Origin: Euryodendron excelsum
Taxonomy: Eukaryota; Streptophyta; Magnoliopsida; Ericales; Pentaphylacaceae
DNA length: 64,000 nt
Reading direction: 5' to 3'
NCBI GenBank assembly: GCA_033060915.1
Contig: CM065399.1
Span: forward strand, 19,495,001 to 19,559,000
A program made the translations under genes and the position numbers. This document shows, piece after piece, positions 35,317 to 45,500 of this stretch (position 1 is the first letter of the stretch; the number at the start of each line of letters is the position of its first letter). The notes under the pieces are model-generated. The model ran no database searches. It was given only the letters and a program-made list of their open reading frames with translations, and was not told the origin of the DNA.

Positions 35317-36489
35317 GTGAAGGCTATGGTTCACAAGCTTCAGGAGAACATACCATTGGAAAGCAGGAATGTCAGCAGAAACCCCCTAAGCAACCCACTT
35401 GCCACAATTCCAGAAGGGACAATTCATACCCTAGAGGACCTCGAATACCAAGATCATTCCTTCCTAACCACGCAATCTTATCAACCCGATATGAACCTAA
35501 CCATAGAAACTTTACTGGACCCTTCCCATTATCACCTTGTCCCTATTACATTATTCGAACCTGAACCTATGATCGCTATGGCTCGACCTGAACCTCAAAC
35601 CAACATCCAAGGAGTCATACGACCTAAGCTACCTTTAGTCTTGCCAAAGAAGCCAATTGTGCCCACCATCCTACCCGTCCTCACCAACCCTTCACCTGTG
35701 GCAATCCCTTTACTCATAAATCCAAGGATAACTCTTCCCACTGTAACCCAACTGCCAATACCTAGTCTTCATAACGTCCCATGGAATTACCCACCTGATA
35801 AGGGCACCGGAGAGCCTGTAACAGAAATAGGGGGGATGACTCGGTCAGGGCGCCTCTACACCTCTGTTGAAGTGGAAAGAAAAAGGAAGGGGAAGGATAA
35901 AGAAGGAGAATGCTCCAACCAATCGACAGATCAAGAGATGTCAGAATTTACCAAAGCTTTAGGAAAGGTTGACTACGACATCATGGAACAACTTAGGAAA
36001 GCCCCAGCCCATATTTCGATGTTGGGTTTGTTGCTCACTTCTGAAGTGCACCGGGATGCTCTAATAAAGATCCTCAAGGATGCTCATGTGCCTGAGAGTT
36101 TCACACCAGATAACCTACATAACATGGTGAGTCTCATCATGGCCCCAAACATCATCACCTTCTCTGATGACGAGATTCCTGCTGATGGAACATGCCACAC
36201 CCAGGCTCTGCATATCGCTGTAAGAACAAGAGAAAAAATGGTAGCCAAAGTATTGATAGATAATGGGTCAGCTTTAAATGTGTGCCCATATTCTACCTTA
36301 GAAAGGCTAGGAATGGACCAAACTTACTTGAAAAATAGTGGTATGATCATTTATGCCTTTAACAGTTCTCGAAGGGAAGCTATAGGGGAAATTGAAATGC
36401 CTGTTGAGATAGGACCAGTAACCTTCACAATTAAATTCCAAGTCTTGCACATTCCGGCTATCTACAATTTGCTGTTAAGAAGGCCCTAG
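35317..36489 (+). pseudogene. Protease region of the element C pol (390 codons)
   Basis: The N-terminal about 290 residues are Pro/Glu-rich, with 'GGMTRSGRLY' near residue 172, a block common before the protease in Tat-lineage polyproteins. The aspartic protease core is V-L-I-D-N-G-S-A-L-N-V-C-P at 36249-36287, active Asp at 36258. The frame ends at a TAG where relatives have Trp (R-R-P-stop-I-H-S), probably TGG to TAG. No gag or zinc knuckle precedes it. The ATG at 35317 is only the first in frame; in intact relatives this would be internal to gag-pro. Confidence 0.82.
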
Positions 36490-36712
36490 ATTCATTCGGC
36501 GGGGTGCGGTTCCTTCTAGGCTTCATAAGAAAGTCAAGTTCATCGTGGGTTCCAAGCTAATCTCTATTTTCGCTGAGAAAGAGCTCGTTGTATACAAAGC
36601 TGATATCGTTGCATTTGACATTGAACTACCCTCTTGCTTTCAATTGTTTGAATAGATCACTGTTGTGCAGAAAGAAGATCAAGTAGAGCCGAAATATTCC
36701 AGGAACTCTTAG
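36490..36712 (+). pseudogene. Protease C-terminus, frameshifted
   Basis: After the nonsense codon the protein is readable as I-H-S, then a one-base shift near 36500-36505, then 'LHKKVKFIVGSKLISIFAE'. A further TAG follows near 36652. It is continuous pol coding sequence with at least one indel and two stops. Confidence 0.65.
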
Positions 36713-37120
36713 ATGATAGTACGATACTTTAAAGCAAATGGTTTCTATCCGGGCAAAGGCCTAGGGAGATGTTTACAAGGAAGACCTGAAATCGTAGAAA
36801 TACTGTTGGCTAAACCCACCTTTGGGTTGGGATATGAACCCACAAGAAAGGAGAAAATAGAAGCAGCGCGGAAGAAGAGGGCTGATAGGAAAGCTGTCAT
36901 GGAACTCTCGAATCAATTCAAGCAGTTGGACATGGGGAAAGGAATATCTATATTAAATAAGAATAAGAGAAAAGTCCAAGAAGAAGCGCCCGTCATGACA
37001 ACCAACATTGGAGTAACCCAAGATGGATCCATTCGAGCGATGCTGCCAAGCGAAAAGTTGCATAATTGGGCCAGCAAAGACATCATCCGTGCTCATAAAT
37101 TTTGGTACAAAGCCTACTAG
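36713..37120 (+). pseudogene. G-patch-like segment between protease and RT
   Basis: Contains 'KANGFYPGKGLGRCLQG' and then 'FGLGYEPT', matching the glycine pattern of a G-patch (G-x-x-x-G-x-G-L-G). A basic coiled-coil-like stretch follows (E-A-A-R-K-K-R-A-D-R-K). G-patch domains next to the protease are known in some plant Ty3/gypsy elements and in betaretroviruses, where they bind nucleic acid. The frame is the same as the RT region downstream and ends at TAG 37118-37120. Confidence 0.55.
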
Positions 37121-37261
37121 AGCGAGATCCCGGAGCAACTGATTTGCCATAAATAAACTTTGTCCTTTTAATTTATTTGTCTTAACTTTTTAAAATCAAG
37201 TTATTAATGGAAAAATACTCCTTTCTTGTTTGATTCATTATACACTATTTTCCATGCCAGG
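37105..37261 (+). other. Candidate intron between protease and RT coding parts
   Basis: 37121-37255 is suddenly T/A-rich, with several stop codons in the frame that is otherwise pol on both sides. It ends with 'CACTATTTTCCATGCCAG' followed by GG, a good 3' splice site. A weak donor is TTG/GTACAA at about 37102-37110. Ogre elements are known to remove an intron between protease and RT by splicing. Donor position is a guess. Confidence 0.4.
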
Positions 37262-39210
37262 GACCCTTGCATTCGATATCTTACTCAGCTAATCCAAAGA
37301 TTACCAATCCCGATAAATGATGACTTGAACACCGAGATTGATTATCAACAACTGGAAATTGAAGAAGATGTAAATTTTTCAAAGGAGGTGCCAGAGGAAA
37401 TTTGGGAACAAATAGAAAGACATGAGAATTGTAATACCCCAAATATTGAGGAAACAGAAACCGTTAATTTGGGAAATGAAGGGGATCCAAAAGAGCTTAG
37501 AATTGGTGCAGGCCTAGATCAATGACAGCGCAAAGAATTATTGGAACTGTTGCGTGCATACTTGGATGTTTTCGCACGGTCTTATCAAGACATGCCTGGG
37601 CTGGATGAATCCATTGTGGAACATAGATTACCCTTGGACCCGCAGATGAAACCCTTTAAGCCGAAGCTAAGAAGATTGAAGCCCGAATGGAGCCTGAAGA
37701 TCAAGGAGGAGGTGATTAAACAACTCCAGGCAGGATTCCTACAAGTAGTAGAGTATCCCCAATTGCTGGCTAATATTGTCCCAGTACCTAAGAAAGATGG
37801 CAAGGTGCGGATGTGTATTGACTTTCGAGAACTCAACAGCGCCAGTCCAACGAATGATTTTCCTCTCCCACACATATACTTGCTTGTTAACAACACGGCC
37901 GGTCACAGAATGTTTTCCTTCATGGACGGTTTTTCAGGATATAATCAGATCAAGCTGGCTGAAAAGGATCGGGAGAAGATTGCTTTCATTACCCCCTGGG
38001 GAGTATACTGTTATAAAGTCATGCCATTCGGACTTCGCAATGCAGGGGCAACCTAACAAAAAGCCATGGTAACCTTATTTCTTGACATGATGCATAAGGA
38101 AGTAGAAATCTATGTGGATGACATGATCGTCAAGTCCAAACAGCGAAAAGACCACATGTTCAACCTGCAGAAGGTGTTTGACCGCCTCTATAGGTATCAG
38201 CTTAAGCTAAATCCTGCCAAATGCACATTCGGAGTATCTTCAGGAAAGCTGCTGGGGTTTATAGTCAATGAAAAGGGGATAGAGGTTGATCTTGCCAAAG
38301 TTAAATCCATCGTCGAAATGTGAGCACCAAAGGGGGAAAAGGAGGTTCGATCTTTTCTAGGAAAATTAAACTTTATCAGCAGGTTCATCGCCCAAATGAC
38401 CCACCTATGCAAACCTATTTTCAAGCTCCTTAAGAAAGACGTTCCAACAGAATGGGATGATAACTGTCAGGTAGTTTTTGAGAAAATCAAAGAATATCTG
38501 CAAAATCCTCCTATCCTAGTGGCACCAACCCTGGGACGTCCTTTGTTGATGTACATGTCTATGTTAGATACTTCCATGGGATGTGTTTTGGGACAACATG
38601 AATAAACGGGAAGAAAAGAGCAAGCTATTTATTACCTTAGTAAGAAATTCCTGCCGTATGAAACAAAGTATTCGGATATTGAGAAAACCTGCTACGCATT
38701 AGCCTGGGCAGCTCACAGGCTTCGGCATTACATACTCTATCATACCACCTTCCTTATCTCTCAAATGGATTCCCTCAAGTATATATTCGAGAAACCAACC
38801 CTGTCCAGCAGAATTACCCGCTGGCACATGAACCTGTTAGAATTCGACATCGTGTTCACAACTCGTAAAGCAGTCAAGGGGCAGGTGATAGCTGATTATC
38901 TGGCCGAGAACCCTATTGATAATTATCAATCCATGGAACCCCAATTTCTCGATGAAAATATACTGTGCGTTGATGACGCATCTGAAGAGCAAGCAGGAGC
39001 TAGATGGAAGATATATTTCGACGAGGCTGCTAACAAAAAGTGAGCTGACATTGGGGCAGTAGTAGTGTCAAGAGCAGGCAGTCACTATCCAATTGTGGTA
39101 AAGCTGCAACTTGAACTGTGCACCAATAACATTGCCGAATATGAGGCTTGCATCCTGGGATTAAGATTGGCATTAGAAATGAAGATTGACGAATTGGTTG
39201 TTTTCGGGGT
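37226..39210 (+). pseudogene. Reverse transcriptase and RNase H region of element C, with a partial second RNase H
   Basis: A single frame with five nonsense codons (37523, 38054, 38321, 38603, 39041). RT: 'PVPKKDGKVRMCIDFRELN' near 37785-37840, 'FSFMDGFSGYNQIKLA' near 37915, 'GVYCYKVMPFGLRNAGAT' near 38000, and the catalytic Y-V-D-D at 38111-38122. RT thumb and RNase H follow ('EVRSFLGKLNFISRF', 'LLMYMSMLDTSMGCVLGQ'), then 'TKYSDIEKTCYALAWA'. A second, archaeal-type RNase H begins at about 39004 (W-K-I-Y-F-D-E-A) and runs through 'NNIAEYEACILGLRLALEM'. Two RNase H domains are a hallmark of the Tat/Ogre lineage. The frame stops at the deletion junction about 39210, so the rest of this domain and the whole integrase are gone. 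Confidence 0.92.
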
Positions 39211-39221
39211 ATACCAAGCTA

Positions 39222-40653
39222 AAACTCAAACCTTTTCAAAAACTAAAACTCTAAAACTTTCTAAATTTCAAAATCTTTCCAAATCCAAAGCTTTCTAAAT
39301 TCAAAACTTTCTTAAGTTAAATCTTTCTAAACTTCCAACCTTTCTAAAATCTAAACCTTCCTAAAACTTCAAATCTTTCTAAATCTAAAGCTTTCTAAAT
39401 GCAAAACTTTCTTAAGTTGAAACTTTCCAAATTCTAAATCTTTCTTAAACTAAACTTTTTTTAATTCAAAACCGTTTCTAAATTCAGCACTTTCCTATTT
39501 CAAAACTTTCCTAAAACGAAACTTTCCTAATTCGAACCTTTCTTAATTTCAATCTTTTTCCAATCTTCCAAGTCCAACATTCGAGTCCAATCTTTCTTAA
39601 TCTCAAGTCCTTTCTAAATCCTCTCTTTCCTAAGTCTAGGTTTCCTAAAACCAATCTTTTAAAATCTTCCATTCAAAGTCCATATTTCCCTACTCTTCCA
39701 ATTCCAATCCAAATTCTAATTTCAACTCTTTTCCAAATCAACTCTTCTATTTTCAATTGAACTCTTGTCCGAACTACGACTGACCTGATTCCTCCAAAAA
39801 GGATACGTAGGCAACCCTCATGGGTGCGGTCTCCACATTTTTCAAATTTCAAATTCTACAACATTTTTCAAACTTGTATTTCCACAATCTTCTTTAAATT
39901 TCCAATTCTACAATCTTCTTTCAAATCTCCAATCTTCTTCAAGTTTCCAATTCTATGTTTTATTTCCAATTTCCAATTCTAAAAATCTATTTTCAGATTT
40001 CAATTTCCAAATTCTAAAACTTTACGATTTCAAATCTATCCTTTCAAATCTTTTCTAAAATCAAATCAATTTCTTTTCAAAATCTATTTTCAAATCAAAC
40101 CTTCCTCTTGCATTTGCATATCATGCATCATGTTTTTCTAAATATTATTTTTCAAAGTGGGTAGGATTGAATATTGGTTAGTTGAGGACTCTCATAGGTG
40201 AATCTAGGGTAAATAGACATGTAGGTACCGAAAGAGCGGGGTAGGGTGATGGCTTAGTGCGTCTTCCCTACGCGTAACCAACCTCCGAACCTAGATCACT
40301 GATTTCGAAGACCAAAAACGGAGTTATTTTCTAAAAGGGCTTAAATGTTTTCCAAAGGTTGCCAAGCAACCTGTTTTTCTCAAAAACCCTCTCTTGAGGA
40401 GATATTTTCAAAATCGTTTTTCAAAACCCTAAGTGTAGTTTTCGGATTATGCTTAGTTTTTAGGTGACCTAACTCACCTTAATCAAGTTAGGTGGCGACT
40501 CCAAATCTTTTCTAAAAGCCCTTTATTCAAATCTATTTTCAATTCAAACCTAGTCGCACTCATTCTTCTAGGAGGGTGAGTTCTAACGAGAGAGTACAGT
40601 ATTTTTCCCGATTGTGTGTGTATTCCTCGAGTGCGAAAAATCTGGGCGCAACA
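39222..40653 (+). repeat. Truncated 3' LTR of element C (last 1.43 kb)
   Basis: Starts within the pyrimidine tract at the position matching 32563 of the 5' LTR, and runs to CTGGGCGCAACA followed by the ACATG duplication. About ten filler bases (TATACCAAGC) separate it from the pol frame, typical of end-joining after a double-strand break. It retains the conserved block 'CCTCATGGGTGCGGTC' near 39815. Confidence 0.85.
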
Positions 40654-41480
40654 ACATGCACGTTTACTTCAACTATATTCTCTTTCCTTATACTCTATGC
40701 ATCCATTTTCTTGCATTCTATATTCCATGTCAAGACGAGAGTTCCAAGTAACTCAAGTCACCGCATTCTCTTGCATGTGATCAACCCATTGAGAGTGACA
40801 CCTAGTTCACTCTTCCTTGCATTAAACCTACCTAAACCCTAAGGGTTCTCACGTAACCCTAAGGACTCATGGCATGCACATCAATTCATTCCATAAGAGG
40901 GGCCCCAATCCCTCTATGCTCACAAAGATAGGTTTGTCAAGAAGACAAGGGGCAATCAATCAACAAGATCTCTCAGCGACCTCCTCGACATCAAATCCAA
41001 CGAAGGCGAATCTGAAGACTCAAGAGTAGTTTAGGGTTTCCTTTGTAAAATTAGATAGGTGGAACCCCCAAAGGAATATGTTCCCTCTCCCCCTATTTAA
41101 ATGTATTTCAATTCTTTTGTATATTAAACCCGAGGTTAAATGTATTTCTTTATTTTCCGCGAATGAGTGAGTGAATAAATGCATGAATGAAGGAAAGGTT
41201 TCCGTCTGATGGTAAGGTATTAGCACATAGGGGCAAATCCCCTATCTCCAAAAGTGAGCTAATAGACCATGTGTAGTTTCCCTCCTAAAGAGGGGCACGC
41301 TAGGACATGCATTGCATAAAGCTCTCTCAAAACCAGAAACTGACTTGTGATTTGTGTTTTTGTCTTTTTCTTTCTCTCTTTTTATTTACAGAGGTCACCT
41401 TGCACTGAGTCAATATTGCTCCTAAGAAGGGACAACATCCACCTAGGGATCCCATTATCACTCGGCAAAGGGCATCACTG
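40654..41480 (+). other. 5' leader of element D, second part, with splice acceptor
   Basis: Resumes the D leader after element C. A T/C-rich stretch ends in 'TTTTTATTTACAG' at about 41391, a strong 3' splice-site candidate about 90 bases before the gag ATG. The frame is open from after a TGA at about 41406-41411 through the ATG, so the true gag start could lie slightly upstream. Confidence 0.6.
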
Positions 41481-42590
41481 ATGGCTACTAACCCTAAAGA
41501 ATCATCTCAAGACTCTCGGGAAGAGGTCAACGAAATGAGGACCAAGATAGATGAGATGCTCAAACTCATTCAAACTATGGCTATGAAGGATACTACTGTA
41601 GTCCCCTCATCATCCATGACTTCGTCAAAGGACCCCGAACCTACTAATCCAAGGATCGTGCTTCAGTCTGACAATGCAGGGAGGAACAAGGAAGATGCCA
41701 AAGGGATTAGCGCTGAAGTGGATGAGACCATATTACTCTCACTTGTCGTAAAGAAGGCCCCTCTAGACCCTGTTAGTTTGAAAAATCCAAGGGCTAGAGG
41801 ATTCACTGCGAAGTCTCCATGGCCATAACACTTACGGGTTCACTGCCTATGATGAGTTATGTTTCTTTCCTGACCACCCGAGACCCTCTAGGTTCAAGAT
41901 GCCTGACTTCCAGAAGTATGACGGCACCGGTAACCCCGTCGCTCATCTTCGTCTCTATGCTGGAGTGCTAAGTGGTCACGGCAACGATCCGAAGCTCCTC
42001 ATGCAGCTATTCCAACATAGCCTCACGGGGTCTGCTCTACAATGGTTTGCTCGTCTGAACCTAAGGAAGATTACAACCTAGATCGAGCTGGTCAATGTAT
42101 TTAAAGCCCAATATCATTACAATATTGATCTCACCTCTGACCAATGGTCCCTGATGACTATGAGCAAGGGTGAAAAGGAAAGCTTCAAGAAGTATGCCTT
42201 GAGATGGAGAGAGACTATCACACAAGTCAATCCCCCATTGGAAGAGAAAGAGTACGTACAACTATTTGTGCACACTTTCCAAGGTATCTATTATGAGAAG
42301 CTCTGCACGAGTGTAGGGAAAAGCTTCTCCGAGCTCATCATACAGGGGGAAATAATAGAAAACGGCCTCAAGATAGGAAGGACTATGGACCCCTACGCCA
42401 AGACTGGAGAGTACACTGCCAACATAGCCAAGAAGGTGGATACTACAAAGGGTATTGTCAGGAAAGAAAACGAAGTGTTTGCCATCTTGCCTGACCAACC
42501 ACCCCAATACCGTCCACCACTACAATCACACCCTGTCCTGCCCTTACCCACTTCAACCATGTCTATTCCAACCCCTAACTATGGCCCCGC
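41481..42590 (+). pseudogene. Gag of element D, N-terminal and central part
   Basis: The structural capsid protein of the retrotransposon particle. ATG at 41481 opens a segment with a short helix-forming stretch ('MRTKIDEMLKLIQTMAMKD'), ending in a frameshift near 41815-41828. The new frame holds 'YDELCFFPDHPRPSRFKMPD', then the Retrotrans_gag core: 'DFQKYDGTGNPVAHLRLYA', 'LFQHSLTGSALQWFARL', and after a TAG at 42079 (where Trp is expected) 'ESFKKYALRWRETITQVNPP'. The pattern fits Tat/Ogre gag. Solo LTR E interrupts it at 42591. Removing E and one TSD copy restores the frame exactly across the junction, so E inserted after the frame was set. Two lesions make it non-functional. Confidence 0.88.
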
Positions 42591-45500
42591 TGTCGTGCCC
42601 AGATTTTTCGCACTCGAGGAATACACACACAAGCAGAAAAAAATACTATACTCTCTCGTTAGAACTCACCCTCCTAGAAGAATTAGTGCGATCAGGTTTG
42701 ATTTGAAAAATTGATTTGAACAAAGGGCTTTTGGAAAAAGTTTGGAGTCACCACCTAACTTGATTAAGGCGAGTTAGGTCACCTAAAAACTAAGCATAAT
42801 CTAAAAACTACACTTAGGGTTTTGAAAAACGATTTTGAAAATATCTCTTAAAGAGAGGGTTTTTAAGAAAGCAGGTTGTTTGGCAACCTTTAGAAAACAT
42901 TTAGCTCTTTTTTGAAAAATAACTCCTTTTGGTCTTTCGAAAACAATGATCTAGGTTCAGAGGTTGGTTACGTGTAGGGAAGACGCACTAAGCCGTCACC
43001 CTACCCTGCCCTTTCGGTAACTACATGTCAATCTACCCTAGATTCACCTATGAGAGTCTTTAACTAATTATTGTTTAATCCTATCCATTTTGAAAAAGAA
43101 CGTTTGAAAAGAAACTAACATGATGCATGATATGCAAGTGCAAGAACAAAGAGTTGATTTGGAAATAGATTTGAAAAGAAGAATTTGATTTGATTTTAGA
43201 AGAAAGATTTGAAATGATAGATTTGAAATTGGAAAGTTTGAAAAATTAGAAATAGAGATTTGGAAATAGAAATTTGAAATTGGAAGTTTGAAAATAGATT
43301 GGAGATTTGAAAAGATTGTGGAATTTGAGATTTGGAAAACGTGGAGAAATTTGAAATTTGAAAGAAGTTGTGACCGCACCCATGAAGGTTGCCTACGTAT
43401 CCTTTTGGAGGAATCAGGTCATTCGTAGTTCAGACAAGAGTCCGATTGAAAATAGAAGAGTTGATTTGGAAGAAAGAGATTAAATTAGAAATTGAATTGG
43501 AAGATTGAGATATTGAACTTTGATTGGAAGATTTGAAAAGATTTGATTTTGACAGACTTGGTTGTAGGAAACCTAGACTTAGGAACTTAGAAAAGAATGA
43601 TTGGTTTTGACTTGGAAAGATTTTAGAGAATAATTGACTTGAATATTTGGACTTGGAAGATTAGGAAAGCTTGGAATTTAGGAAAGATTCAGATTAAGAA
43701 AGTTTCGAAATAGGAAAGTGTCATTTTAGGAAAGTTTTGTTTTAGGAAAGTTTTGGTTTAAGAAAGATTTTGAAATAGGAAAGCATTGAATTTAGAAACG
43801 TTTTGAATTAGGAAAAGTTTAGCTTAAAAAAAGGTTTAGAATTTGGAAAGTTTCAAGTTAAGAAAGTTTTGAATTTGGAAAGCTTAGAATTTTAGAAAGA
43901 TTTTAAATTAGGAACGATTTAGAAAAGATTTGAATTAAGAAAGTTTCAACTTAAAAAAGCTTTGAATTAAGAAAGTTTTAGATTAGGAAAGATTTGAAGT
44001 TTTAGGAAAGTTTAGAATTTAGAAAGATTTAGGTTTAGAAAGTCTTAACTTTAGAAAGCTTCGAATTTGGAAATATTTGGAATTTATAAAGATTTGAAAT
44101 TTAGAAAGTTTAAGATTTAAAAAGTTTTAGAATTTGAACTTTGGAAAATCTTGCGATTAAGAAAGGTTTGAGTTTAGGAGAGATTTGAAAACTTAGATTT
44201 AAAAAGTTAAGATTTGAAAAGGGGTAGAATTAGGAAAGGGTTGAATTAGGAAAAATGTAGAAGTTGAATTTTAAAATTTAGGAAAGATTTTTATGTTCAA
44301 GTTTTGGAAACTCAAGATTTAGGAAAATAGAAGATTATGAAGGATTTGAATTAGGAAAGATTTGGATTAGGAAGGGATTGGATTTTGTTTCTAAAAGAGA
44401 AGGTTTGATTTTGTTTTCAAAAACGGAGAATTGGATCTAGTTTCCTAAACGGAAAGATTGAATTTGGTGTCCTAAAAGGAAGATTGGATTTGGGAAGGGA
44501 AGTTTTTAGAAATCCTAGATTTGGAAAACTATAGTTTTGACGTAGAAAATAGGTTTAGGAAATATGTATAGTTTTGATGTGAAATAAGAGGTTTTGGAAA
44601 CCTAAGTTTTTAGGCAAGATTGAAAATCATGTTTTTGGAAACAAAAATTAGGGTTTCCTAATTGTTAACTCTAAAGCTTGACTTGGGCATCAAGAAAAGG
44701 GATTTTTGGAAAGTGCGTTTTTGGAAACGAAGATTTTAGAAGGAAAATCCTAGAGGGGAGTTTCTAGAAGGAAGATTTTGGGAAGAGAGTTTTTAGAAAG
44801 ATTTTTAGGGAGCGTTTTTCAGAAAGTGGATTTCGGGAAGAATATTTTGGAGAGGAGTTGAAAAAGGAAGTTTTAAAAAATAAATTTTTGGAGGGAGTTT
44901 TTGAAAACAACTTTGGAAAAGAGAGTTTTAGGAAAATATGGGAAAAGAGAGTTTTCTAGAAGGTATAAAAATGTCTCACTTTCCTAAAGCGATTCTAACC
45001 ATAAGAAGGCTAGAACCACTTTAAGAAAACGGTTTTGAAAACAACAAGAATTGAAAATATGGACCATAAAAGTTACTTTAAATGTAACACTTTCCTAAAG
45101 TACCCCTATCCATGGAAAGGCTAGAATCACCCTAGGATTGTGATTTTGAAAAAAAGTTTTGAAAACAAGTTTAATGCAAATTTTGAAAACGAGTTTGAAA
45201 ACGAATTTGGAGAGATGCAAGATAATGATATGCACAATGCAAATTTGGAGTCGTGAACATACAAGGTTAAGGCTTTACCACATAATCAAGGGGGCCGAAC
45301 CCACGTGGTCTCCTGTTAGCCTAAAGGAAAGCCCCCGACACAGTGACCCTCCAATAGTCTAATCCTACACATGGACCGGGAGTCCCCTTGTTTCAAGCAT
45401 GCAAAGAAAGGGGGGGAAAGAGATGGAGGATTAAAATAGAGAAAACCCAAGTGGGTTAGGAGAGAAGAGAGACGGAGGAAGTGCAGAAATTTAAATAGAA

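Larger units (their letters stand above)
28594..40653 (+). mobile_element. Element C: nested Tat/Ogre-like retrotransposon with pol, no gag
   Basis: 5' LTR 28594-33829, PBS, leader, protease, G-patch-like segment, RT, RNase H and part of a second RNase H; then an abrupt join at about 39210-39221 into the middle of a 3' LTR that ends at 40653. A perfect 5-bp TSD ACATG (28589-28593 and 40654-40658) shows that both outer ends are original. The loss of integrase and of the first part of the 3' LTR is therefore a later internal deletion. Gag is absent between leader and protease. Total length is 12,060 bp. Confidence 0.88.

Noticed and set aside
37585..37896. 103-codon minus-strand frame, and 37776-38072 plus frame
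   Set aside because: Shadows of the RT frame, which has the YVDD and other catalytic blocks.
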